Positions 48,344-57,274 of a stretch of 64,000 nt of DNA are shown one piece after another. The first letter of the stretch is position 1; every line of letters begins with the position of its first letter. Source of the DNA: Clostridiales bacterium (GTDB lineage Bacteria; Bacillota; Clostridia; Oscillospirales; Oscillospiraceae); contig JAJUHC010000006.1 of NCBI GenBank assembly GCA_029268065.1, forward strand, positions 28,766 to 92,765, written 5' to 3'. The position numbers were made by a program, and so were the translations under genes. Below the pieces are notes generated by a model. That model made no database searches, was not told where the DNA came from, and saw nothing but the letters and a program-made list of their open reading frames with translations.

Positions 48344-48979
48344 TCACATGTTTATTAACTTTTCAAGACTTTCTTTCCATAAAATTACGAGAGTGCCTTT
48401 TCGGACGCTTATTTCGGCCTCTTCACCGATGAATTCGTTGCTTACGCCCAGTGGCGCATCATCCGTAAGCACGGCGTCGACGAGCGGATATTTTAGCCCC
48501 CTGAGGTTTACGCCCTCCGCTTTGCCCCCGCTGCAGAAAACCGATACCACGCCCTGCTCCTGGGCGCCAAATTTAACGGCCGAATCCGTTACGGCGGTTA
48601 CCGCCGCGCCCCCGCCCGCGAGGAAGGCCCTTGACCCGCGCCTTGAGAGGTAGACGAGCGTCTGAATGTTTGAGAGCGTATGGTCAAGCCTTCCGCCAAG
48701 CCCGCCGAGCAGAATAAAGTTTTTATAGCCCAGCCCGAGGCCGGCCTTTACGGCAAGCATCATGTCCGTGTCGTCCTTCGCCGCCGGGTGCCTGATCACA
48801 TTGGGGTGCCGCGGTACTTCGGAGGAGTCAAAATCGCCGAGCACTGCGTCAGCCTCAACGCCTATCCTTTTCAGGTGCTCATAGCCCCCGTCCGCGGCTA
48901 TGACCATATCGTCCGCGCGTTTTTCGAATTTGCCCTCAACAAATTCGCCCGCGCCTACAACGAAGCAGATTTTTTCCAT
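48344..48979 (-). CDS. thiN: thiamine pyrophosphokinase
   Basis: MVIAADGGYEHLKRIGVEADAVLGDFDSSEVP; HPAAKDDTDMMLAVKAGL; LGGLGGRLDHTLSNIQTL. Confidence 0.93.
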   Translation of the reverse strand: MEKICFVVGAGEFVEGKFEKRADDMVIAADGGYEHLKRIGVEADAVLGDFDSSEVPRHPNVIRHPAAKDDTDMMLAVKAGLGLGYKNFILLGGLGGRLDHTLSNIQTLVYLSRRGSRAFLAGGGAAVTAVTDSAVKFGAQEQGVVSVFCSGGKAEGVNLRGLKYPLVDAVLTDDAPLGVSNEFIGEEAEISVRKGTLVILWKESLEKLINM

Positions 48980-49035
48980 ACGGCATCGGCCTTTCCTGCT
49001 GTCAAGATGCTTTCATACCTTGAACTTATGAGATT

Positions 49036-49135
49036 TATGGTGTAATGCCGTGCTTTGCGGTTCCGGCCCGCAGTGCCGGAAGCAAAACGGCTTTGCTTTG
49101 AGCATCACCCTTTTTTGAGAGGGCGCGCGGGAGGC
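49036..49135 (-). repeat. Structured intergenic repeat, diverged copy of the 57.45-kb elements
   Basis: Minus strand CCCGCGCGCCCTCTCAAAAAAGGGTGATGCTCAAAGCAAAGCCGTTTTGCTTCCGGCACTGCGGGCCGGAACCGCAAAGCACGGCATTACACC aligns by eye with 57453-57545. Confidence 0.75.
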
Positions 49136-49328
49136 ATAACAACCGATTCCCGGTTATTATATCACACTTCAATGCTGAAATGCGGCAAAAGTATTTTTTT
49201 TGTGACATCAATTTTATCATAAAAAAACATACTTTTGCCATTATTGTCTGTCATATTGTAGGCACAGGGGAAAGGAACCGGAAACGGCCTCGCCCCGAAA
49301 AACAAAATATTGAAAAGGAGAGTTCAAT

Positions 49329-49637
49329 ATGACAAGTGTGAAGAAGATAATTGCGGTCTGCGCGGCGGTTCTCACCATCGGTACGGTTTCGACGGCAGCG
49401 CTCGCTGCAGCCGACGAAGCGAGCCCCGCGCCCTCGGCGAGCCCAAAGAGCGAAGTAGTGTGCAGCTGCGGAGGTACCTGTGACGGCAGCGGAGCCGGCA
49501 CCGGGAGAATGTACGGCAAGCGCAGCGGCGCACGCGACGGCTCCGGCAAAATGTACGGCAGAAACGCCGCCAACCGCGGAGCTGACTGCGGAGCATACTG
49601 CGACGGAAGCTGCGAAACCGCGGTGCAGCAGAAGTAA
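49329..49637 (+). CDS. small secreted Gly/Ser/Cys-rich protein, function unknown
   Basis: Signal peptide MTSVKKIIAVCAAVLTIGTVSTAALAAADEA; mature part VCSCGGTCDGSGAGTGRMYGKRSGARDGSGKMYGRNAANRGADCGAYCDGSCETAVQQK; SD AAGGAG upstream. Confidence 0.65.
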   Translation: MTSVKKIIAVCAAVLTIGTVSTAALAAADEASPAPSASPKSEVVCSCGGTCDGSGAGTGRMYGKRSGARDGSGKMYGRNAANRGADCGAYCDGSCETAVQQK

Positions 49638-49658
49638 TCTGAAAGGACTTAAGCGGAA

Positions 49659-49686
49659 CGGGGATAAGGAATTAGCCTTATCCCCG
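49659..49686. repeat. 28-bp perfect hairpin CGGGGATAAGG-AATTAG-CCTTATCCCCG, copy 1
   Basis: Identical copy at 49880-49907; both followed by CAGACT (one extra C in copy 1). Confidence 0.85.
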
Positions 49687-49737
49687 CCAGACTGTAGACA
49701 AACATGAATTTAAAAATAATATAACATCAAAAAAACA

Positions 49738-49877
49738 TTTTTCCGGCGGCGTGTACGCCGGAAAAATACATTATACCGCGCAATTGTGCGCGACCGGGGG
49801 TATCGAGCCGTGAGGCTCGTATCCAGGGGGTATTGGATACCCCCTGGAAGCGTGTCGAAACGCTTTTTCGACACGCT
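49738..49877. repeat. Cluster of five consecutive hairpins
   Basis: TTTTTCCGGCG/CGCCGGAAAAA (49738-49766); CGCGCA-ATTG-TGCGCG (49777-49792); CGAGCC-GTGA-GGCTCG (49804-49819); CCAGGGGGTAT-TGG-ATACCCCCTGG (49823-49847); AGCGTGTCGAAA-CGCTT-TTTCGACACGCT (49849-49877). Confidence 0.85.
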
Positions 49878-49879
49878 CA

Positions 49880-49907
49880 CGGGGATAAGGAATTAGCCTT
49901 ATCCCCG
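49880..49907. repeat. 28-bp perfect hairpin CGGGGATAAGG-AATTAG-CCTTATCCCCG, copy 2
   Basis: Identical to 49659-49686. Confidence 0.85.
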
Positions 49908-49914
49908 CAGACTT

Positions 49915-50844
49915 TCATTGCTGTTTATTGTGATCTTCGCTCTGGAGCGGGGGCTCGCCTGAATTGAAGCTGCCTCCCGATAATATGAGCAGGAAAACTG
50001 CGATGACAATAAAGGGCAGGCCGCCAATCAGGCCGGCGATAGTCGGTCCCAAAAGCGTGTTGTAGCTGCCTTTGACAAGATACATCGGGAGCCCGGCTCC
50101 GGCGTTGATCGCGGAATGGATCATGGCGGCGGGTATAGCGCTTTTCAGCTTTATAGACACGTAACCTTCGATAGTGCCGAGAGCAAAGCAGAATACTATC
50201 ATCGCGAGAATACCGAGATAAGGGAAACCGGGGTAAAACGTTCCGTAATTGTGCCCGAGAGCGATAGCGGGAGCGTGCCAGAGTCCCCAGATGACGCCGG
50301 ATATGATAAACGCCGCTCTGTCCGAGAAAAGCAGGCGCAGCCGTGGCAGCAGGTAGCCTCTCCAGCCGAGCTCCTCCCCCAGGGTGGGGATGATATTTAT
50401 TACGGGACCAATAATTAAGACTTGAAGAACAGAAAGAAGTAGGATATTCGATGCGGTAAGCCCCTTGCCGCTGCCCATTGCGGCAATACTGTTAAGAGTG
50501 GTGAGATTATAGTCGAACTGACTCGGAAAAATCAGAAAATAAACGACCCCGCTGAAAAGAATCAGAAGCGTTGGAGCGAAAAATACGAGCAGATATGCTT
50601 TTATATGACCCTTGAAATTCGGGCGCAGGTACATTTCGCCAAAGCCCTCCCTTGTAATAAGCCTTGTAAGGACATTGGCTGCGCTGGGGGCGAACATTGC
50701 GGCCGCCAGCAGCACGGCCGATATGCCGGAGCCGTAGCTTATGCCGCTCAAGGGTATCGATAAAAACAAGGCCCAAGCGATTATGAAAGCGATTAAAACA
50801 AAAATTATTACGCGTTTTCTTACGGATGACTTGTTTGTGTCCAT
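49915..50844 (-). CDS. CPBP-family intramembrane metalloprotease
   Basis: PTLGEELGWRGYLLPRL; SGVIWGLWHAPAIALGHNYG; multi-TM. Confidence 0.9.
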   Translation of the reverse strand: MDTNKSSVRKRVIIFVLIAFIIAWALFLSIPLSGISYGSGISAVLLAAAMFAPSAANVLTRLITREGFGEMYLRPNFKGHIKAYLLVFFAPTLLILFSGVVYFLIFPSQFDYNLTTLNSIAAMGSGKGLTASNILLLSVLQVLIIGPVINIIPTLGEELGWRGYLLPRLRLLFSDRAAFIISGVIWGLWHAPAIALGHNYGTFYPGFPYLGILAMIVFCFALGTIEGYVSIKLKSAIPAAMIHSAINAGAGLPMYLVKGSYNTLLGPTIAGLIGGLPFIVIAVFLLILSGGSFNSGEPPLQSEDHNKQQ

Positions 50845-50867
50845 ATGAATCTCCTTAAAGTACTATA

Positions 50868-51974
50868 TCAGCAGTTGCTCCTAAGCCTTTCGAGGAGCAG
50901 CCCGTAGCGCGGATTTTCCGACAGCGCGGAAAAGGCGGGATTTTTTGAAACAGCCTCCACCATGCTCCTCCTTATGGTTTTTTCGCTTCGCGGAAAGCTG
51001 CTTCCGAGGTCGAGATCCTCAAGCCACTTGTCGAGAAGGTCAAAATAGGAATCCCCGTGGAGCTTCATGGGATGAAAATTGCCTGTGACGGTATCGGCGT
51101 ATTCTTCAAGCAATTCAAGCGCCCTTTCCGGTCTTTCCGTCACCATAAAGCCCTGAGCCGCAGCAAGCAAAAAGGAAGCGAACGCGCCGGGATGGAGCCG
51201 CTTAAAGTCGAAGGCTTCGGCGACAGCCAGGCCGCGCCTGAGAGTCTCGTCGAATATTGAGGGCTTGTCGGCATTCAAGCTCAGGTATGACGACAAAAAA
51301 TTGATGAGCACCGTAACGTTCTGGTACATTCCCGCCTGCAGCACCTCGTTTGCCTCGCGGTTTCTGCCGGAAATACGGTAGGCGGCGGCTATTAGAAGCT
51401 CCGGCGGCAGGGCGCCTGCAACCTTCTCTCCCAACAGCCTGAGGGTTTCCTGCGCGTCGCTAAAATGAAGCCTGCAGAGCGCTTCAAGGTAAACGGCCAT
51501 CCTGACCACCTCAGGGTCGTCGCTCTCCTGCCTCGCCCGGCTGAAAAGCGCCTGAGCTTCAAGCATGATCGCGTCAACCTCGTCGTGGCTTTTCAGGAGA
51601 TCGGTGTGGTTAACGAGCAAAAGCCCCATTTGGGTGAGAAAAGGGTAACAGGCAAAGTATTTTTTTGTAAGCTCCCGGATTTTTGCAAGAACCTCTTCAA
51701 AGGGCTTGACGGCGAATTCCGCGGAAAGGCTGATATACAGCTTTCTTATGCTCTCTTTTGACAGTTGGGGCTTATAGTCCATAAGCTCGTCTATGCTTAT
51801 TCCGAAGTAGGACGCAAGCTGCGGCAAAAAGGTAAGATCCGGGTAGCTCTGCCCGGTTTCCCACTTTGATACGGAAGCTTTGGATACCCCGATGAAATTC
51901 GCGAGCTCCTCTTGGGTAATCCCTTTTTCGCGGCGTTTGCTTACAAGCACGCTTGCGAGGTTTATCTCCTTCAT
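50868..51974 (-). CDS. XRE-family HTH regulator with C-terminal helical (TPR-like) region
   Basis: LASVLVSKRREKGITQEELANFIGVSKASVSKWETGQSYPDLTFLPQLASYFGISIDELMDY. Confidence 0.88.
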   Translation of the reverse strand: MKEINLASVLVSKRREKGITQEELANFIGVSKASVSKWETGQSYPDLTFLPQLASYFGISIDELMDYKPQLSKESIRKLYISLSAEFAVKPFEEVLAKIRELTKKYFACYPFLTQMGLLLVNHTDLLKSHDEVDAIMLEAQALFSRARQESDDPEVVRMAVYLEALCRLHFSDAQETLRLLGEKVAGALPPELLIAAAYRISGRNREANEVLQAGMYQNVTVLINFLSSYLSLNADKPSIFDETLRRGLAVAEAFDFKRLHPGAFASFLLAAAQGFMVTERPERALELLEEYADTVTGNFHPMKLHGDSYFDLLDKWLEDLDLGSSFPRSEKTIRRSMVEAVSKNPAFSALSENPRYGLLLERLRSNC

Positions 51975-52236
51975 TTTTTTACCACCCTCCCTAATTGTAG
52001 CGGCTTGGAAGAAGCAAATCAATAGAATAATCGTTGATTTGCGTTGACCGAATAAACCTCCGCGATACAGGACCTGATTTTAAGCAGTAAAATGGACGGC
52101 TGATGATAAAAAATTATTACAATTATTCGAGGCTGTGCTATACTTTTCACAGAGGCTCGCAAAGACAATTTTTTGTCGGTTCGCCCAAAAAGCTTCTCAA
52201 AAAATTGTTTGAAAGGAAACGGAGGTAAAGATAAGC

Positions 52237-52878
52237 ATGAAATTGATGGTCATCAACGGAAGTCCGAGAAAGAATTGGAACACAGGCATGCTTCTGAAAA
52301 GCGCGATGGACGGAGCTGGGGCTCATGGCTCCGAAACCAGGCTGGTGCATCTCTATGAGCTGAATTACAAGGGCTGCATAAGCTGCTTTTCCTGCAAGCT
52401 GAAAAACGGAAAAAATTACGGCAGGTGCAGCTTAAGCGACGATTTGACTCCCGTGCTTCGGGACATTGAAGAGTGCGACTCTCTGCTTATCGGCTCTCCC
52501 ATCTATTTCGGCGACGTCACCGGAGAGCTGCGCTCATTTCTTGAGCGTCTGCTTTTTCAGTATCTCGAATATAACAGGCAGCGCTCGAGCACGTTCAAAA
52601 AAAGGATCAGATGCGGCTTTATCTATACCATGAACGCGGGAGAGGATCAGGCGGAAATATACAAGGAAGTGATTTTCTCGAGGATGGAGGGCGTGATGAG
52701 AAGGTTCCTCGGCGAGACGCGCTCCATATATGCGACGGAGACTCTGCAATTTGACGATTATTCACTGTATGTCTCAGACGCTTTTGACCCTGAAGCCAGA
52801 TTAAGGAGACGGAAGGAGGAATTTCCGAAAGATTGCTCGAAAGCCTTTGAGCTGGGAGAATGGCTTGCGGGCGAATAA
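52237..52878 (+). CDS. NAD(P)H-dependent FMN reductase-like/iron-sulfur flavoprotein
   Basis: MKLMVINGSPRKNWNTGMLLKSAMDGA; YKGCISCFSCK; LLIGSPIYFGDVTGELRSFLERL. Confidence 0.88.
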   Translation: MKLMVINGSPRKNWNTGMLLKSAMDGAGAHGSETRLVHLYELNYKGCISCFSCKLKNGKNYGRCSLSDDLTPVLRDIEECDSLLIGSPIYFGDVTGELRSFLERLLFQYLEYNRQRSSTFKKRIRCGFIYTMNAGEDQAEIYKEVIFSRMEGVMRRFLGETRSIYATETLQFDDYSLYVSDAFDPEARLRRRKEEFPKDCSKAFELGEWLAGE

Positions 52879-53050
52879 GATTGATGCGTCGCCTAAGTAT
52901 TTTCTATAAAAGGAAAGATAATTTTTATAAAAAAATAGTTATATTTTACTATATTAAAATCCCCGGCTGCACTATATTGATAGTAAGTTACTGATTAGAC
53001 TGACATTCCAATTTTGCTAGTTTCTCTTATTATCCTCTTTTTATTATACT

Positions 53051-53093
53051 GCGTCTGAGGCCGGCGGTGAGCGCAAACCGCCGGCCTCAGGCG
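53051..53093. terminator. Long GC-rich hairpin in intergenic region
   Basis: CGTCTGAGGCCGGCGGT-gagcgcaa-ACCGCCGGCCTCAGGCG then TTTTGT; 17-bp stem with one T-G wobble. Confidence 0.6.
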
Positions 53094-53262
53094 TTTTGTC
53101 CGGCTTTTTGACTAAAATTGGGACTTTAAATCCTCAAGCCCGGCATGGGACCTTTGTCTTGAAAAATTCACATAAAAATAATACAATTATTTTATAAAGC
53201 AAGCTGCTTTTTGGCCCGCTTTGGGCGGGACTGAGAAAGCCAATAATCGAGGAGGAGTCAAA

Positions 53263-53853
53263 ATGGCAAAACTATTGTTTCAGGGACACGGAAGCTTCCG
53301 GATAACTTCGGAGAGCGGCTTTGTAATCTATATGGACCCCTTTGCGGGCGAGGGTTATGACCTTGATGCCGACCTTATCCTCATTACCCACGAGCATTTT
53401 GACCACAACGACCTGTCGAAAGTCAAGGCCAAAAGGAGCACGCGCATAATTCGTCCGGCCGATGCGCTTGAGGACGGAAGGTACAGATCGTTTGAAGTCG
53501 GCGGAGTCAAAATCGAGGCCGTGGAGGCCTACAACAAGAACCATAAGAAGGAGGAGTGCGTCGGCTACATCCTCGCTCTGGACGGCGTAACGCTTTACGC
53601 CTCAGGCGACACCTCCGAGACCGAGCAGATGAAAACCTTTAAGGCCCGCTCATTGGACTGGGCGATTTTCCCGACCGACGGGAAGTTCAATATGGGCCCT
53701 GAGGAGGCTTCGCGTTGCGCCGAAATGATAGGAGCGAAACACAATGTTCCCATACACATGGCGCCGGGTCAGATGTTCGACATGGGTGTGGCGGAGAAGT
53801 TCAAGGCTGACGGCAGAGTGATAATCAGGCCGGGGGAAACGGTCGATCTTTGA
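53263..53853 (+). CDS. MBL-fold metal-dependent hydrolase (UPF0173-like)
   Basis: MAKLLFQGHGSFRITSESGFVIYMDPF; LILITHEHFDHNDLSKV; LYASGDTSE. Confidence 0.88.
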   Translation: MAKLLFQGHGSFRITSESGFVIYMDPFAGEGYDLDADLILITHEHFDHNDLSKVKAKRSTRIIRPADALEDGRYRSFEVGGVKIEAVEAYNKNHKKEECVGYILALDGVTLYASGDTSETEQMKTFKARSLDWAIFPTDGKFNMGPEEASRCAEMIGAKHNVPIHMAPGQMFDMGVAEKFKADGRVIIRPGETVDL

Positions 53854-53995
53854 AACGCGGGCGGCGCGGCGAGCGCCGCCTTTCTTTAATGAGATTTTAA
53901 TGTGAAATTAATGCGCCGTAAGTTGAAATGCCTGCCGTTTTGCTGTAAACTGTAAGGCATATTATAGCATATTACCTATTGTCTGGAGAAACAAC

Positions 53996-55066
53996 ATGGA
54001 AAAACAGGGCGTAAACTCACTTCTTAACAGCGCGATAGAAAACTTCCTGAAGGACGCGCTCCGGGTCGTCGCAAAGAATCCTGCGATGAGCGGATACCTG
54101 CTCAGGGCTGCGGGCCACCAGAAAAAAGCGGAGAGACTCCGCGCGGAGCTTGAGGAAGAGGGCGTCAAGGTTCCGCCCTATATGATAATCAGCGTAACGA
54201 ACAGCTGCAACCTCCGCTGCAAGGGCTGCTATTCCAGGGCGCAGCACCGGCGCGAGGGGAATGAAATCAGCCTTGAGAGGCTGAGGGAGCTTATTGGCGA
54301 AGCAAAAGAGCTCGGCGTTTCATTTGTCTTTCTAGCTGGCGGAGAGCCGCTTATGAGACCGGATATCCTCGACGCGGCTGGCGATTTCCCCGAGATCATT
54401 TTCCCGCTTTTCACAAACGGCCTTCTCATCACCGACGATATAACAGAGAAGCTCAGAAGAATAAAGAATGTTGTGCCTGTCGTAAGCATAGAGGGACATA
54501 AGGGAGAAACTGACGGAAGGCGCGGCGAAGGAGTGCATGAGCGCGTAAGCGCGGCGCTTGGAAAGCTCCGCGACCGCGGGGTGTTCTACGGCGTGTCGTT
54601 CACGGTGACGAGCGAGAATTATAAAACGCTCACCGACGAAGCCTACATAGGCGGGCTTATAGACTCGGGCTGCCGTCTGTATTTCTTCGTCGAATACGTT
54701 CCGGTCAGGGAAAACACTGAAAACCTTGTCGTATCGGACACGCAGAGAATGGAGCTTTCCCTAAAGCTCGAGTCGTTCAAATCAAAGTTTCCCGGCCTTT
54801 TCGTAAGCTTTCCGGGAGATGAGGAGCAGTTCGGCGGCTGCCTGTCCGCGGGGAGGGGCTTTATACATATCAGTGCGGAGGGCGACATAGAGCCTTGTCC
54901 GTTTGCACCCTATTCTGACAGAAACCTCAAGAATATGTCTCTAAGGGATGCGCTCAACTCCGATCTCCTTCGCAAGATACGGGAAAACAGCGCCGCACTT
55001 TCCGAGACTCACGGCGGCTGTGCGCTCTGGGAAAAGCGCGAATGGGTAAGGTCGCTTGTCAAATAG
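53996..55066 (+). CDS. radical SAM protein with SPASM-like C-terminal Cys region
   Basis: ISVTNSCNLRCKGCYSRAQ; FLAGGEPLMRPDIL; C-terminal GGCLSAGRGFIHISAEGDIEPCPFAPYS..GGCALW. Confidence 0.88.
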   Translation: MEKQGVNSLLNSAIENFLKDALRVVAKNPAMSGYLLRAAGHQKKAERLRAELEEEGVKVPPYMIISVTNSCNLRCKGCYSRAQHRREGNEISLERLRELIGEAKELGVSFVFLAGGEPLMRPDILDAAGDFPEIIFPLFTNGLLITDDITEKLRRIKNVVPVVSIEGHKGETDGRRGEGVHERVSAALGKLRDRGVFYGVSFTVTSENYKTLTDEAYIGGLIDSGCRLYFFVEYVPVRENTENLVVSDTQRMELSLKLESFKSKFPGLFVSFPGDEEQFGGCLSAGRGFIHISAEGDIEPCPFAPYSDRNLKNMSLRDALNSDLLRKIRENSAALSETHGGCALWEKREWVRSLVK

Positions 55067-55070
55067 AAAA

Positions 55071-55101
55071 ACCGGGACGCTTCAGAAGTGAAGCATCCCG
55101 G
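55071..55101. terminator. Bidirectional terminator between convergent genes
   Basis: CCGGGACGCTTC AGAAGT GAAGCATCCCGG flanked by A-run and T-run. Confidence 0.75.
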
Positions 55102-55106
55102 CTTTT

Positions 55107-56033
55107 CTATTTTGTCTGGCTCAGCGGTCTTACGGGACGCGCCTCGATATAGCCGCGGTAGCCCATAGGGGCAAGCTGGAACCTTGGTCCGTCCTCCTCG
55201 GCCCATTCATAGCCGTATAAAGACGGGTCAAAGCCCTTTATAAGATCCCAGACCTCGGAAATGGCTTCCTCGAACCTGTCGTCCTCATAAGGAGGCCCCT
55301 GGAACACCATCATTTTGCAGGGCGGGAATTCGGTGAGCTCATAGCCGTCCGGCATGGGCTTTGAGTAATCGAGCGGCAGCTCAATACCCTGGACATACTC
55401 GGATGTCCCGGCCCTTCTCATGTTTTTGGGAAGCCACATTCCGATAGGCTCGTAAAGCGCCTCCTTTACGCTCGTCAGCGTGCCCCAAACGTCACAGCCG
55501 ACCTCCCCGCAGTATTCAAAGTAGTCGCTGGCGGCAACGCCTCTTCTGAGCATCACCTTTCTCGCGGGCCTCTCTACGACCTGTACGAAGACGGCCTGAA
55601 GCTTTTTGCTTTCCTGCATGGCAACTTCTCCTTTATTATCAGTATGGCGAAGGTCGGTGGCGGGGTAGGGAATGAAGAGCTTTATCGGAGGAGTGTTTTT
55701 TGAATAGTACTTGGGGGACAGACCAAACTGCTTTGAAAAGGCTTTCGTGAAGCCCTCGTGCGAGTCGAAAACAAAATCGAAGGCTACATCGATGACCTTC
55801 GGCCTGCCGTCCCTTAAAAGGAGAGCCGCCTTCGTAAGGCGCAGCGCCCTGATATATTCAAAAATGGTCTTGCCGGTGAATTCCTTAAACAGCCTTTCAC
55901 AGTGCCATTGCGAGTAACCCGCTGTCCTTGAGAGTTCATGAAGCGTCATCGGCTCTGCTATATGATCCTCGATGTACCTTTGAATGCTCCTTACAGCCCT
56001 GATGTTTTCCCACCTATCCACTGATTTCACCAC
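55107..56033 (-). CDS. AraC-family regulator with GyrI-like effector-binding domain
   Basis: SIQRYIEDHIAEPMTLHELSRTAGYSQWHCERLFKEFTGKTIFEYIRALRLTKAA; C-terminal GyrI-like region. GTG start 56033. Confidence 0.88.
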   Translation of the reverse strand: MVKSVDRWENIRAVRSIQRYIEDHIAEPMTLHELSRTAGYSQWHCERLFKEFTGKTIFEYIRALRLTKAALLLRDGRPKVIDVAFDFVFDSHEGFTKAFSKQFGLSPKYYSKNTPPIKLFIPYPATDLRHTDNKGEVAMQESKKLQAVFVQVVERPARKVMLRRGVAASDYFEYCGEVGCDVWGTLTSVKEALYEPIGMWLPKNMRRAGTSEYVQGIELPLDYSKPMPDGYELTEFPPCKMMVFQGPPYEDDRFEEAISEVWDLIKGFDPSLYGYEWAEEDGPRFQLAPMGYRGYIEARPVRPLSQTK

Positions 56034-56219
56034 CAAATACAGGATATCCCGCGGCGAGACTAATTTCTTGACCCGAATTGGCAAAAAGCCAATGAAGCCG
56101 GAATGTGACTTGGTCACACGGGATATAAATAATTATAGCATTTAAATAAGAATAATGGTATAATTTGTTTATCCTAATATTTTGGTATGAAATAATTACA
56201 TTATGAAAGGTTGGTAAAC

Positions 56220-56609
56220 ATGAATAAGGAGCAGCAGAAGTTTTATATCTGTAAACACTGCGGGAACATCATCGGGCTTATCAATAATGCGGGCGTGCCG
56301 CTTGTGTGCTGCGGCGAGGAAATGGCCGAGCTGGTCCCGAACACCGTTGACGCCTCCAAGGAAAAGCACGTTCCGGTCATAAAGGCCGACGGCGGGCGCG
56401 TTACCGTGGAAATTGGCTCCGCTCCCCATCCTATGCTTCAGGAGCACCACATAGCCTGGGTGTATATTCAGACCGCAAGGGGCGGTCAGCGCAAGAGCTT
56501 TGAAATAGGTGAAAAGCCCGTAGTCGAATTCTTCGTCACGGATGACGACAAGCTCCTTTCGGCGTTTGCCTACTGCAACCTCCACGGGCTCTGGAAGGCC
56601 GACGTATAG
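56220..56609 (+). CDS. desulfoferrodoxin-type superoxide reductase
   Basis: FYICKHCGNIIGLINNAGVPLVCCGEEM (desulforedoxin-like centre); EKHVPVI; PHPMLQEHHIAWVYI; CNLHGLWKADV. Confidence 0.92.
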   Translation: MNKEQQKFYICKHCGNIIGLINNAGVPLVCCGEEMAELVPNTVDASKEKHVPVIKADGGRVTVEIGSAPHPMLQEHHIAWVYIQTARGGQRKSFEIGEKPVVEFFVTDDDKLLSAFAYCNLHGLWKADV

Positions 56610-56624
56610 TTTGAGGAGACCATA

Positions 56625-57266
56625 ATGGATAATAAGGCTCTATATAAGATTTCCTACGGACTTTATGTCGTGGGAAGCAGGATAGACGGAAAAAACGCCG
56701 GCTGCGTGGTTGACGCGTTTATACAGTCGACAAGCTCCCCGGTGCCGACCGTCATTCTCTGCAGCATCCAGGCGAACGAGACAAATACAGCCATAAAGCA
56801 GACCGGCGAATTCACAATATCGATTCTTCCGACCGACGCGGACCCGTTTGTAATCGGGAACTTCGGCTTTCAGTCGGGACGGGACGCTGACAAGTGGTCA
56901 AACGTCTCGCATAAGATTGTGGACGGGCTGCCCGTTTTGGAGAAAGCAGCCGCCTTCCTGCGCTGCAAGGTCACGGATTACAAGGAGCTTTCCACCCATA
57001 CGGCGTTTTTCTGCGAGGTCACGGATGCCTGGCAGGGCGAGGGCGAGCCGCTGATTTACGGAGACTACCAGAAAAGCATGAAGACAGCGGCTCAGGAGGC
57101 GTTCAAATCATTCAAAGAGAGCGGAAAGGCGCCTCCGAAGGCAGAAAAATGGGTCTGCAGCGTGTGCGGATACGTATACGACGGAGAGATACCCTTTGAA
57201 CAGCTCCCCGAAGACTATACCTGTCCGATTTGCGGACAGCCGAAAAGCGTATTCGAGAAGCAATAA
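56625..57266 (+). CDS. flavin reductase-rubredoxin fusion (Hrb-like)
   Basis: N-terminal flavin reductase-like domain; C-terminal [39 protein letters not shown]. Confidence 0.9.
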   Translation: MDNKALYKISYGLYVVGSRIDGKNAGCVVDAFIQSTSSPVPTVILCSIQANETNTAIKQTGEFTISILPTDADPFVIGNFGFQSGRDADKWSNVSHKIVDGLPVLEKAAAFLRCKVTDYKELSTHTAFFCEVTDAWQGEGEPLIYGDYQKSMKTAAQEAFKSFKESGKAPPKAEKWVCSVCGYVYDGEIPFEQLPEDYTCPICGQPKSVFEKQ

Positions 57267-57274
57267 AGGATACC

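Noticed and set aside
49241-49573. 110-aa minus-strand Pro-rich ORF opposite the small secreted protein gene
   Set aside because: Antisense of a gene with a good SD and signal peptide; composition reflects the Gly/Ala codons on the other strand.
49738-49907. Hairpin cluster considered as a CRISPR array
   Set aside because: Hairpins are mostly different from each other, spacing is irregular, and no cas genes are nearby.
53996-55066. Radical SAM protein considered as the missing GRE activase
   Set aside because: Has a CNLRCKGC cluster and SPASM-like C-terminus, lacks the short activase architecture with inserted ferredoxin clusters, and is 28 kb from the GRE.
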